Of a DNA stretch of 64,000 nucleotides, positions 46,925 to 59,188 are shown in pieces. Position 1 is the first letter of the stretch; each line of letters begins with the position of its first letter. Source of the DNA: Henckelia pumila (Eukaryota; Streptophyta; Magnoliopsida; Lamiales; Gesneriaceae); NCBI RefSeq assembly GCF_033568475.1, contig NC_133123.1, positions 129,614,930 through 129,678,929 on the forward strand, written 5' to 3'. Below the pieces are notes generated by a model, which was not told the origin of the DNA, ran no database searches, and saw only the letters and a program-made list of their open reading frames with translations. The position numbers were made by a program, and so were the translations under genes.

Positions 46925-46936
46925 TCTCTGATACCA
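46925..46936 (-). other. tRNA-Met primer-binding site of copy A
   Basis: The minus strand reads TGGTATCAGAGA, one base from the LTR end. Confidence 0.9.
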
Positions 46937-46937
46937 C

Positions 46938-47436
46938 TATTGGAGAACGGCGATCAGATCAATCAGAATTGATATCCGGTGCAGCGGAAGTTTAAAAATT
47001 TTATATGGAACGATTCCATAATGGGTATCAAAACTTTACGATTAAATTGTGTGTGTAAAAATTAAATAACAATTATAAATTTTTACCTCCAACCTCGAAT
47101 CGAGATTATGGACACCAACAGATTGCTCTGCTCTTGTTGTATCTCCCAGGAACTGATGGACGAACTGTTCTTCAATCAGGTCCACGAACAGAGATTTAAT
47201 CCCTCTGATAGATTGCACTAGAAAATCTATCAGAAGTTTCTACGAAGAGAATTAACGAATTTGATCCGTTAAACCAGACTGCAAATTCAAAATTCACAGG
47301 CTGGATTTTTTCCCAAGCAGAGGGGAGGGGGGCGGCCACTTCAGAGAAAACAAGGCTAGGGTTTTCAAAAATATTTTGTGACCTCTGTTGTGGAATTTCT
47401 GTACTGCAATAACTTATTTATAATATGGGCTACTAA
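46938..47436 (-). repeat. 5' LTR of copy A, truncated (about 499 bp)
   Basis: Ends (minus strand) GTTCTCCAATA where other copies have CCAACA. It is cut at 47433-47436, where CTAA is shared with the copy B integrase sequence. Confidence 0.85.
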
Positions 47437-49399
47437 GTATTAGTACTTGAGGATTTGGGGATGTCCTGCTTACGTGAAGCAGACAGTGGGAGATAAGTTG
47501 GATAGTCGATCCACCTTATGTTATTTTGTAGGGTATCCGAAGAATTCAATCGGATATTATTTCTATCATCCTGCTGAAACAAAGGTGTTTGTTTCAAGGA
47601 ATGCCACCTTCTTGGAGAAGGAGTTCTTATTGGATAAGAAAGGCGAGATGATGGAACTCGAAGAAATTCGAGAAGAACCCGAAATACAAAATAACGATCC
47701 TACACCTCAGGAACCATTGATAGACACGCCTATACCTAGAAGATCCGAGAGGACTTCTAGACCTCCTATTCGATATGGTCTCCTTCTTGAAGGGGATCAA
47801 GATGAACCCGATGTTGGATGTGATCCAAGAAACTTCAAGGAAGCAATTTCTGATGCGGATTCAAATTTATGGCTTGAAGCTATGCAGTCGGAAATAGATT
47901 CGATGCATACAAACCAAGTTTGGTCTTTAGTAGATCCTCCCGATGGAATTGTTCCAATAGGGTGTAAATGGATCTACAAGAGAAAGCTTGGGCCTGATGG
48001 TAAGGTATTGACCTACAAGGCGCGATTGGTGGCGAAAGGTTATACTCAAAGACAAGGAGTTGACTATGATGAAACCTTTTCACCAGTTGCAATGTTCAAG
48101 TCCATAAGAATCCTTATTGCCATAGCTGCTTGGTATGACTATGAGATATGGAAAATGGATGTGAAGACTGCTTTTCTTAATGGAGACATTAAGGAAAAAA
48201 TCTATATGAAGCAGCCTGAGGGGTACACATCCATGGGAAGCGAGCATAAGGTATGCAAGCTTCAGAGATCAATTTATGGTCTAAAACAAGCATCAAGAAG
48301 TTGGAACCAGAAATTTGATGAAACAATAAAGGATTTTGGTTTCATCAAGAACCCGGAGGAACCATGCGTGTACAAGAAAGTAGTTAAGGATGCTGTGACA
48401 TTCTTAGTACTTTATGTTGATGACATCCTACTCATTGGGAATGATGTAGGGATGTTGCAGTCAACAAAGATATGGTTATCAGGTAGATTCTCGATGAAGG
48501 ATTTGGGTGAGGCATCCTATATTCTAGGGATACAGATCTATAGAGATAGATCTAAGAGAATGATAGGACTCACTCAATCAACCTACATCGACACCATATT
48601 GAAAAGGTTTTCAATGGATGAGTCCAAGAGAGGACATCTACCCATGTGTCATGGAGTTTCTCTATCCAAGTCTATGTGTCCCAAGACTGATGAAGAGATA
48701 GAGAAAATGACACATGTACCATATGCGTCAGCCATAGGTAGTATCATGTATGGGATGATATCTACCAAATCGGATGTAGCATTTGCTCTGAGTGTCACGA
48801 GCAGATATCAAGCTAATCCCGGTCAAATGCATTGGAAAGCCGTGAAGGACATTCTTAAGTACTTACGAAGGACTAAGAATATGTTCATGGTATATGGAGG
48901 AAGAGAACTAAAATTGGAAGGCTATACCGACTCTAGCTTCCAAAGTGACGTGGATGACTCGAAGTCAACCTCTGGATTTGTGTTCATGCTCAATGGCGGT
49001 GCTGTCTCTTGGAAGACTTTCAAGCAGGACACCACAGCGGATTCCACCACTGAGGCAGAATACATTGCAGCATCAGCTGCTGCTAAAGAGGCCGTTTGGA
49101 TGAGGAATTTCGTCCAAGAGTTGGGCGTCATTCCTGAAGTTGTTGGTCCAGTCCCGGTGTACTGTGACAACACGGGTGCCGTTGCTCAGGCAAAGGAACC
49201 AAGGTCTCATCAAAGATCCAAACACGTACTGAGGAAATACCACATCATCCGGGAGATTGTGGAAAGAGGAGACATCACTGTCGAAAGAGTGGCCTCTGCA
49301 GACAATATCGCTGATCCACTTACTAAGCCCTTGCCAGGACCATTATTTGACAAACATCGCGAAGCAATGGGTCTACGTAGTATGACTAGTTGGCTTTAG
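47437..49399 (+). pseudogene. Copy B integrase C-terminus, RT and RNase H
   Basis: 5'-truncated polyprotein open from YLRIWGCPAYVKQ to the natural stop at 49397-49399 (MTSWL). RT carries the YVDDILLIGND catalytic motif and the family landmarks VPIGCKWIYKRK, FSPVAMFKSIRIL and DVKTAFLNGDIKE. RNase H is complete: [19 protein letters not shown], then [32 protein letters not shown] and [10 protein letters not shown]. It shows the C-terminal end missing from copy A. No start codon or promoter of its own. Confidence 0.9.
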
Positions 49400-49413
49400 G
49401 GCAAGTGGGAGAT
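49400..49413 (+). other. Polypurine tract of copy B
   Basis: GGGCAAGTGGGAGA just after the stop codon and before TGAAAGAGTGGG. Confidence 0.85.
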
Positions 49414-51223
49414 TGAAAGAGTGGGTGCCCTTTGAGCCAACTTGTGGCTAAGGGCTTTGATGACTCTTTGTATAAACAATCTTTTGTTTAATATAATTTA
49501 CACTTTTATTAATGGCAATGACTTTATCTTTCTTCATATTGTTATATTGTGATATACTATTGTTGTTTTGATAAAGACCTTGAATATACTATAGTGTATG
49601 TAAGATGTGGTAGAACATGGAGATGTCTATCATGAAACACATCTTATAGTCACTGTATATTCTAAACTGTTCCTAGTCGATTGAGCCGTCCGATAATAAG
49701 GATAAGGATCGCTCGAGTTTGAGACTAGCATTTGTGATGCAGAGTACCACGTTTCATTGGTAAGGAACATAGAGATGTTCGAAGCATGCAAATGGATATT
49801 CATACGATGAATGATCGAACTACCCTATCTGGACTTTCCAAGTGGCTATCACTTATCGAGTGGATAAAGTCCGCGGTTTTGGTTGTACACCATTAGTCCT
49901 TACTACTTGAAACATCATTGAGACTCTATATGCTAGTGCTGTGCTTTGACTCGTTTACCGACTCTATTGGGATCATCAGGTGTCGGGATTGGGTACAGTT
50001 ACAACACATATAGGAGTCGATGCTTTGTTGTCAAGGATTCACCACATACTTGCGAGTGTGGATATCCTATGCGATCTGAGGAGATATTAGTGTGACGAAT
50101 CTCTGGCCAGAGTACATGATGTGTTTTAAGAAATGGTTTCTTAGTAACACATGCGATGTCACTATTTGATCTTCAAGATGTATTGCATAGTTATCGAATC
50201 TCGAACGACTCTCGATTTACCAATGGTTGTTGATTCGATCGGGATATATGGATGAAGGGACCGTACTATACGCTAACCAAAATCTATTGGTTCTTGCAGG
50301 CACTATCAGTGATACCTAGGAAATCATGGGGCGATGTTGCTAGGCGCTCTTACCATGATTCGATGGGCAAGTTGGAAATTGTTGTTCCGAGTCACAAGGA
50401 GTTGTGAGCCCACGGCTAGCTGTATCCCTGAACCATTGAGGGTCACACAGAGTAATGGATTTTTAATCCCCGTTGAGATAGTTAAATTTAAAGAGTTAAA
50501 TTTAATGAACAAAGAAGTTGGACTTCTTATTTAAGAGTAGAGGAGTAAGATTTCCTAAAATGACATAGGGATGGGCATTTTTGGAAATCACTGAATTCGG
50601 ATTCAGAAAAATTTATCTTGACTTTAAAAGGTGCAGAAATGGTTTCTGTGCACATTGGTGAAATCGGTTTATCAATCGGAGTCATGATGAATTTTATATT
50701 AATTTCTGAACATGCGGGCTTTGCTTGTCGGACTTGAACTTATGACTAATGGGCCCTAAGCTGTTAGCGGCCTACATTATAAATAAGTTATTGCAGTACA
50801 GAAATTACAGACAACAGGTCACAATTTTCGAAAACCTAGTTATTTTCTCTCTAAAGTGGCCGCCCCCCTTCCCTCTCTACTCGGGAAAATCCAGCCTGTG
50901 AATTTTGAATTACAGTCTGGTTTAACGGATCAAATTCGTTAATTCTCTTCGTAGAAACTTCTGATAGATTTTCTAGTGCAATCTATCAGAGGGATTAAAT
51001 ATCCGTTCGTGGACCTGATTAAAGAACAGTTCGTCCATCAGTTCCAGGGATATATAACAAGAGCAGAGCAATCTATTGGTGTCCATAATCTCGATTCGAG
51101 ATTGGAGGTAAAAAATTTATAATTGTTATTTAATTTTTACACACACAATTTAATCGTTAAAAGTTTTGATACCCATTATGGAATCATTCCATATAAAATT
51201 TTTAAACTTCCGCTGCACCGGGT
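49414..51223 (+). repeat. 3' LTR of copy B (1810 bp)
   Basis: Starts TGAAAGAGTGGGTGCCC and stops at CGCTGCACCGGGT, about 40 bp short of the expected end, then turns into its own inverted sequence. Confidence 0.9.
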
Positions 51224-54200
51224 TATATGGAACGATTCCATAATGGGTATCAAAACTTTTAACGATTAAATTGTGTGTGTAAAAATTAAATAACAATTAT
51301 AAATTTTTACCTCCAATCTCGAATCGAGATTATGGATACCAACAGATTGCTCTGCTCTTGTTGTATATCCCTGGAACTGATGGACGAACTGTTCTTCAAT
51401 CAGGTCCACGAACGGATAATTAATCCCTCTGATAGATTGCACTAGAAAATCTATCAGAAGTTTCTACGAAGAGAATTAACGAATTTGATCCGTTAAACCA
51501 GACTGTAATTCAAAATTCACAGGCTGGATTTTACTGAGCAGAGGGGAGGGGGGCGGCCACTGTTAGAGAAAAATACTAGTTTTTTCGAAAATTTGTGACC
51601 TGTTCTGTCTAATTTCTGTACTGCAATAACTTATTTATAATGTAGGCCGCCAACAGCTTAGGGCCCTGTTGGAAAACTCGGCTCTCAGATCAATCACGAT
51701 TGATACCCGGTGCAGCGGAAGTTTAAAAATTTTATTATGGAACAATTCCATAGTGTGGGTATCAACCGTTTAACGATTAAATTATAAGTGTGTGTAAAAA
51801 TTAAATAACTGTTATGTAATTTTTACCTTCAATCTCGAAGCGAGATTATTGGACTCCAACAGATTTCTCTGCTCTTGTTGTCTCTCCCAGGAACTGATGA
51901 ACTTCTTCAATCAGGTCCACGAATAGAGGTTTAATCCCTCTGATAGATTGCACTAGAAAATCTATCAGAAGTTTTCTACGAAGAGAATAAACGAATTTGA
52001 TTCGCTATTCCAGACTGCAATTCAAAATCACAGACCGGAATTTCTCACGCAGAGAAGGGAGGGGGGCGGCCGAATTGAGAGGGGAGGCTAGGGTTTTTCG
52101 AAAAATCCTGTCTCAATTATGACCAGTTGTGTCTAATTTCTGTACTGCAATAACTTATTTATAATGCAGGCCACTAACAGCTTAGGGCCCATTAGTCATA
52201 AGTTGAGGCCCGACAAGCAAAGCCCGCACGTTCAGAAATTAATATAAAATTCATCGTGACTCCGATTGATGAACCGATTTCACCAATGTGCACAGAAACC
52301 ATTTCTGCACATTATAAAGTCAAGATAAATTTTCCTGAATCCGAATTCAGTGGTTTCCAAAAATGTCCATCCCTATGTCATTTTAGGAAATCCTACTCCC
52401 TTACTCTTATTTAAGAAGTCCAACTTCTTTATTCATTAAATTTAACTCTTTAAATTTAACTATCTCAACGGGGATTAAAACTCCATTACACTGTGTGACC
52501 CTCAATGGTTCAGGGATACAGCTAGCCGTGGGCTCACAACTCCTTGTGACTCGGAACAACGATTTCCGACTTGCCCAACGAATCATGGTAAAGCGCCTAG
52601 CAACATCGCCCCATGATTCCCTAGGTATCACTGATAGTGCCTACAAGAACCAGTAGATTTTGGTTAGCGTACAGTACGGTCCCTTCATCCATATATCCCG
52701 ATCGAATCAACAACCATTGGTATATCGAGAGTCGCTCAAGATTCGATAACTATGCAATACATCTTGAAGATCAAATTAGTGACATCGCATGTGCTACTAA
52801 GAAACCATTTCTTAAATCACATCAAGTACTCTGGCCAGAGATTCGTCACACTAATATCTCCTCAGATCGCATAGGATATCCACACTCGCAAGTATGTGGT
52901 GAATCCTTGACAACAATGCATCGACTCCTATATGTGTTGTAACTGTACCCAATCCCGACACCTGATGACCCCCATAGAGTTGGTAAACGAGTCAAAGCAC
53001 AGTACTAGCATATAGAGTCTCCATGATGTTTCAAGTAGTAAGGACTAATGGTGTACAACCAAAACCGCGGACTTTATCCACTCGATAAGTGATAACCACT
53101 TGGAAAGTCCGGATAGGGTAGTTCGATTATTCATCCTATGAATATCCATTTGCATGCTTCGAACATCTCCATGTTCCCTACCAATGAAACGTGGTACTCC
53201 GCATCGCAAATGCTAGTCTCAAACTCGAGCGATCCTTATCCTTATTCTCGGACGGCTCAATCGACTAGGAACAGTTTAGAATATACAGTGACTATAAGAT
53301 GTATTTCATGATAGACATCCCCATGTTCTACCACATCTTACATACTTTATAGTATATTCAAGGTCTTTATCAAAACAACAATAGTATATCACAATATAAC
53401 AATATGAAGAAAGATAAATTCATTGCCATTAATAAAAGTGTAAATTACATTAAACAAAAGATCGTTTGTACAAAGAGTCATCAAAGCCCATAGCCACAAG
53501 TTGGCTCACTGGGCACCCACTCTTTCAGGCCCATTAGTCATAAGTTCAAGCCCGACAAGCAAAGCCCGCATGTTCAAAAATTAATATAAAATTCATCATG
53601 ACTCCGATTGATAAACCGATTTCACCAATGTGCACAGAAACCATTTCTGGACCTTTTAAAGTCAAGATAAATTTTTCTGAATCCGAATTCAGTGATTTCC
53701 AAAAATGCCCATTCCTATGTCAGTTTAGGAAATCTTACTCCTCTACTCTTAATTAAGAAGTCCAACTTCTTTGTTCATTAAATTTAACTCTTTAAATTTA
53801 ACTATCTCAACGGGGATTAAAAATCCATTACTCTGTGTGACCCTCAATGGTTCAGGGATACAGCTAGCCGTGGGCTCACAACTCCTTGTGACTCGGAACA
53901 ACAATTTCCGACTTGCCCATCGAATCATGGTAAGAGCGCCTAACAACATCGCCTCATGATTCCCTAGGTATCACTAATAGTGCCTGCAAGAACCAATAGA
54001 TTTTGGTTAGCGTACAGTACGGTCCCTTCATCCATATATCCCGATCGAATCAACAACCATTGGTAAATCGAGAGTCGTTCGAGATTCGATAACTATGCAA
54101 TACATCTTGAAGATCAAATAGTGACATCGCATGTGTTACTAAGAAACCATTTCTTAAAACACATCATGTACTCTGGCCAAAGATTCGTCACACTAATATC

Positions 54201-55075
54201 TCCTCAGATCGCATAGGATATCCACACTCGCAAGTATGTGGTGAATCCTTGACAACAAAGCATCGACTCCTATATGTGTTGTAACTGTACCCAATCCCGA
54301 CATCTTATGACCCCAATAGAGTCGGTAAACGAGTCAAAGCACAGTACTAGCATATAGAGTCTCAATGATGTTTCAAGTAGTAAGGACTAATGGTGTACAA
54401 CCAAAACCGTGGACTTTATCCACTCGATAAGTGATAACCACTTGGAAAGTCCGGATAGGGTAGTTCGGTCATTCATCGTATGAATATCCATTTGCATGCT
54501 TCGAACATCTCTATGTTCCTTACCAATGAAACGTGGTACTCTGCATCGCAAATGCTAGTCTCAAACTCGAGCGATCCTTATCCTTATTATCGGACGGCTC
54601 AATGGACTAGGAACAGTTTAGAATATACATTGACTATAAGATGTGTTTCATGATAGACATCTCCATGTTCTACCACATCTTACATACACTATAGTATATT
54701 CAAGGTCTTTATCAAAACAACAATAGTATATCACAATATAACAATATGAAGAAAGATAAAGTCATTGCCATTAATAAAAGTGTAAATTATATTAAACAAA
54801 AGATTGTTTATACAAAGAGTCATCAAAGCCCTTAGCCACAAGTTGGCTCACTGGGCACCTACTCTTTCAATTGTTCTACCACATCTTACATACACTATAG
54901 TATATTCAAGGTCTTTATCAAAACAACAATAGTATATCACAATATAACAATATGAAGAAAGATAAAGTCATTGCCATTAATAAAAGTGTAAATTATATTA
55001 AACAAAAGATTGTTTATACAAAGAGTCATCAAAGCCCTTAGCCACAAGTTGGCTCACTGGGCACCTACTCTTTCA
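51224..55075 (-). repeat. 3' LTR of copy C, interrupted
   Basis: Left part 51224-51666 and right part 53533-55075 are one LTR split by a solo LTR. The far end reads GGGCACCTACTCTTTCA, which is the LTR start on the minus strand. A tandem duplication repeats the last 206 bp. Confidence 0.85.
51667..53527 (-). mobile_element. Solo LTR of copia family 2 inside the copy C LTR
   Basis: 1861 bp, TGTTGGAAAACTC to CACTCTTTCA. GGCCC is duplicated at 51662-51666 and 53528-53532. The uninterrupted target (GCTTAGGGCCCATTAG) is visible within the solo LTR itself near 52184. It gives the full LTR length of the family and shows a later insertion of the same family followed by LTR-LTR recombination. Confidence 0.9.
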
Positions 55076-55077
55076 AT
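54666..55077. repeat. 206-bp tandem duplication at the copy C LTR end
   Basis: Two adjacent copies beginning TGTTCTACCACATC (54666 and 54872) and both ending CACCTACTCTTTCAAT. They are practically identical, so the duplication is recent. Confidence 0.9.
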
Positions 55078-55089
55078 CTCCCATTTGCC
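55076..55089 (-). other. Polypurine tract of copy C
   Basis: The minus strand reads GGCAAATGGGAGAT (GGGCAAGTGGGAGA in copy B). Confidence 0.75.
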
Positions 55090-57370
55090 CTAAAGCCAAC
55101 TAGTCATACTACGTAGACCCATTGCTTCGCGATGTTTGTCAAATAATGGTCCTGGCAAGGGCTTAGTAAGTGGATCAGCGATATTGTCTGCAGAGGCCAC
55201 TCTCTCGACAGTGATGTCTCCTCTTTCCACAATCTCCCGGATGATGTGGTATTTTCTCAGTACGTGTTTGGATCTTTGATGAGACCTTGGTTCCTTTGCC
55301 TGAGCAACGGCACCCGTGTTGTCACAGTACACCGGGACTGGACCAACAACTTCAGGAATGACGCCCAACTCTTGGACGAAATTCCTCATCCAAACGGCCT
55401 CTTTAGCAGCAACTGATGCTGCAATGTATTCTGCCTCAGTGGTGGAATCCGCTGTGGTGTCCTGCTTGGAACTCTTCCAAGAGACAGCACCGCCATTGAG
55501 CATAAACACAAATCCAGAGGTTGACTTCGAGTCATCCACGTCACTTTGGATGCTAGAGTCGGTATAGCCTTCCGATTTTAGTTATCTTCCTCCATATACC
55601 ATGAACATATTCTTAGTCCTTCGTAAGTACTTAAGAATGTCCTTCACGGCTTTCCAATGCATTTGACCTGGATTAGCTTGATATCTGCTCGTGACACTCA
55701 GAGCAAATGCTACATCCGGTCTGGTAGATATCATCCCATACATGATACTACCTATGGCTGACGCATATGGTACATGTTTCATTTTCTCTATCTCTTCCTC
55801 AGTCTTGGGACACATAGACTTGGATAGAGAAACTCCATGAAACATGGGTAGATGTCCTCTCTTGGACCCATCCATTAAAAACCGTTTCAATATGGTGTCG
55901 ATGTAGGTTGATTGAGTGAGTCCTATCATTCTCTTAGATCTATCTCTATAGATCTGTATCCCTAGAATATAGGATGCCTCACCCAAATCCTTCATCGAGA
56001 ATCTACCTGATAACCATATCTTTGTTGACTGCAACATCCATACGTCATTCCCAATGAGTAGGATGTCATCAACATAAAGTACTAAGAATGTCACAGCATC
56101 CTTAACTACTTTCTTGTACACGCATGGTTCCTCCGGGTTTTTGATGAAACCAAAATCCTTTATTGTTTCATCAAATTTCTGGTTCCAACTTCTTGATGCT
56201 TGTTTTAGACCATAAATTGATCTCTGAAGCTTGCATACCTTATGCTCGCTTCCCATGGATGTGTACCCCTCAGGCTGCTTCATATAGATTTCTTCCTTAA
56301 TGTCTCCATTAAGAAAAGCAGTCTTCACATCCATTTGCCATATCTCATAGTCATACAAAGCAGCTATGGCAATAAGGATTCTTATGGACTTGAACATTGC
56401 AACTGGTGAAAAGGTTTCATCATAGTCAACTCCTTGTCTTTGAGTATAACCTTTCGCCACCAATCGCGCCTTGTAGGTCAATACCTTACCATCAGGCCCA
56501 AGCTTTCTCTTGTAGATCCATTTACACCCTATTGGAACAATTCCATCGGGAGGATCTACTAAAGACCAAACTTGGTTTGTATGCATCGAATCTAATTCCG
56601 ACTGCATAGCTTCAAGCCATAAATTTGAATCCGCATCAGAAATTGCTTCCTTGAAGTTTCTTGGATCACATCCAACATCGGGTTCATCTTGATCCCCTTC
56701 AAGAAGAAGACCATATCGAATAGGAGGTCTAGAAGTCCTCTCGGATCTTCTAGGTACAGGCGTGTCTATCAATGGTTCCTGAGGTGTAGGATCGTTATTT
56801 TGTATTTCGGGTTCTTCTCGAATTTCTTCGAGTTCCATCATCTCGCCTTTCTTATCCAATAAGAACTCCTTCTCCAAGAAGGTGGCATTCCTTGAAACAA
56901 ACACCTTTGTTTCAGCAGGATGATAGAAATAATATCCGATTAAATTCTTCGGATACCCTACAAAATAACATAAGGTGGATCGACTATCCAACTTATCTCC
57001 CACTGTCTGCTTCACGTAAGCAGGACTTCCCCAAATCCTCAAGTACGAATACTTAGGAGCTTTGCCATTCCATAACTCGTATGGTGTTTTGTCCACTGCT
57101 TTAGTGTGGACGTTGTTCAACAACAATACCGCTGTTTCAAGCGCATAGCCCCAAAACGAAGGTGGAAGCTCAGTGAAGCTCATCATGGATCGAACCATGT
57201 CCAACAAAGTTTGATTACGACGCTCCGATACACCATTCAGCTGAGGTGTCATAGGAGGAGTCCACTGAGAGAGAATCCCATTCTCTTTCAGATAGTCCAA
57301 AAACTCGGTACTCAAGTATTCTCCACCTCGATCTGATCGAAGTGCTTTAATACTTTTACCTAGCTTGTTT
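55090..57370 (-). pseudogene. Copy C integrase, RT and RNase H
   Basis: A single reading frame from the break in integrase (SDRGGEYMSTEFLD region) to the natural stop at 55090. One in-frame TAA at about 55580 (GGR-stop-LK, where copy B reads GGRELK) separates RT from RNase H. Integrase Glu in GVSERRNQTL, RT YVDDILLIGND and RNase [18 protein letters not shown] are all present. Nearly identical to copy B in inverted orientation. Confidence 0.9.
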
Positions 57371-57429
57371 TAAACTTCCGCTGCACCGGGTATCAATACT
57401 GATTGATCTGATCGCCGCGTTCTCCAACA
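57371..57429 (+). repeat. 5' LTR remnant of copy D (59 bp)
   Basis: AAACTTCCGCTGCACCGGG through TTCTCCAACA, the authentic LTR 3' end, directly before the primer site. Confidence 0.85.
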
Positions 57430-57430
57430 G

Positions 57431-57442
57431 TGGTATCAGAGA
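57431..57442 (+). other. tRNA-Met primer-binding site of copy D
   Basis: TGGTATCAGAGA, one base after the LTR end. Confidence 0.9.
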
Positions 57443-59188
57443 CAGGTTGCTCAGATCAAGCGATTAAATTAATCGATTGTACGAAAATTTTTAAGCCTCG
57501 GTTTTTGAAACAAAATAAATATTTTAAAAAAAAATAAAAAAATTTTTCGGGCAAAACCCGGGCAGCGATTGGATCGCTGCGCGGGGGGGGCAGCGATCGT
57601 CGCTGCCCGGCCCGAGCCCTTTTGGGGCGCGGGCAGCCCGGGAGTGTCCCGGGCGGCCCGCGAAAAATTATTTTTAATTTTTAAATTAAAATTTTAATAT
57701 GTTAAAATTCTATTTTTGGTCCGATCGAAAATTGTTTTTGATTGGTCCACGAGGCGTCGGATCGAATTGTTCGAGTCCGAAAATTTTAAAATTGATTTTT
57801 CGATAAATTTGAATTTTTGAAAAATTTAAATATTTTATCCGTTAAATTGAATTTTGAAATTAATTATTTTTGGTACAATTGATGATAAGATATGATTTTC
57901 TGGATATATTGAGTAAAATATGATTTTATGTATAAAATTGGATTTTATAGATAAAATATGATTTTATTTGATAGAAAGATAAAATATGATTTTGTATGTA
58001 AAATAAGATTTTATATATGGAATATGATTTTATCCTTTTAAATTTAAATTGACATTGCATGTTATCCAATAAATTAATTTTGAATTAAATGTTATTGGAT
58101 AAGGATGATCGATTGCCATGACCAATTTTGTAGGTGTATGTTAGGAATTTACATTTTTTTTTATTGTTGTTGGATTTATTAATGGGCCTGGTTTATGGCC
58201 CAATATGAATTGTCATATGTAATAAAAGTGGGCTTGGTTTATGGCCCGTTCCCACCCCTTAAAAATGTATCCCCTACTTGTCATTGTTATTTATTGTAAA
58301 TACATTAGATTTAGTGGGAGATGAAGATTTGAAGACGGAGGTGGGCCCAGCAGACAATAAAGACAGAAAAAATGTAAATTGGAAGCACAATGTAATAGGA
58401 TTGCATTGCATACTGCATATTACCTAGGATTGGACTAAGACTCGTGATTGGCAACCACGGGTCGATTAGAAATGAAATCGATCATCCTATATAATATGTG
58501 ATATTATTGTTGTATGCATATTTTAGACAAAATTGTGTGAATCCGGCAAGCATATAAAATTTTAAAAATGATGAGACAAATTTCAAAATTAAAATCCCTC
58601 ATTTTAAATATGATTTAAAACTGATATCAAGATAAATAAAGGAAATTTAAATTTGTTTAAATGTTTCTACCTTCCATCAACGATCAATGTATGAGATGCT
58701 ACCCGCGGATACGGTCCGGCTCATATTGTTGGGGGGGCCCGTTCGTCGGAAAGTTGTACATTGGATCGACACATGTTGTAAGTTGGGTGGAACTCCCATG
58801 GGATCGGCTCATATTATTGGGGGATCCACATGGCGACTGTCCATCACAACTTAATATTGATGGGTCATCTTGACATGTCACAATAAACGGCGTCATATTA
58901 TTGGGCCCTTATTGGACATGAGGTAAAAACATGGAGGTTGCTTTGGAAGCAATTGGGCTCTACCTTTTGAAAATTATGGTTGACTAATATTATTCGGGAC
59001 CATAGTTTGTCAATTGGACTCCATGTTCTCACTAAGGAAAACAGTTTCCCGTTTTCACTAGAGGGTAGTGAAATCGTTAAAATAGTGAGAGTGAGATTCA
59101 TAAAATAAATTTTGCCTATTTTATGTCTTAGTAAATTAATTAAAACAATCACTGATATTTTTCTGTTTCTTTTCAGTATTTCATAAAG
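57443..59188 (+). other. Long structured 5' leader of copy D
   Basis: About 1.75 kb, not coding. In order: a GC-rich zone (57545-57665) with overlapping inverted repeats such as GGGCAGCGAT/ATCGCTGC and CCCGGG cores; an AT array of ATAAAATATGATTTTAT-like units (57840-58045); three units of GGCTCATATTATTGGGG (58718, 58806, 58889; about 85 bp apart); and a strong polypyrimidine-CAG 15 nt before gag (59159-59176). Confidence 0.7.

Larger units (their letters stand above)
41707..47436 (-). mobile_element. Copia family 2, copy A (minus), 3' end lost
   Basis: Contains, reading leftwards, part of the 5' LTR (47436-46938), tRNA-Met primer site, a long leader (46920-45190) and the polyprotein to the start of RNase H. 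RNase H end, purine tract and 3' LTR are missing: the left break joins the gypsy 2 LTR and the right break joins copy B. It carries the best preserved coding region of the family in this window. Confidence 0.9.
47437..51223 (+). mobile_element. Copia family 2, copy B (plus), 5' truncated
   Basis: Starts inside the integrase coding region and runs through RT, RNase H, purine tract and an almost complete 3' LTR. It faces copy C in opposite orientation at 51223/51224. Confidence 0.9.
51224..57370 (-). mobile_element. Copia family 2, copy C (minus), 5' truncated, with nested solo LTR
   Basis: Contains the 3' LTR (51224-55075, expanded by a solo LTR and a 206-bp duplication), purine tract, RNase H, RT and part of integrase. 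It is cut at 57370 inside the integrase codons NKLGK and joined to copy D. Confidence 0.9.

Noticed and set aside
52637..52942. 101-residue frame in the solo LTR
   Set aside because: Lies wholly inside the LTR, no motif, not kept in the other LTR copies.
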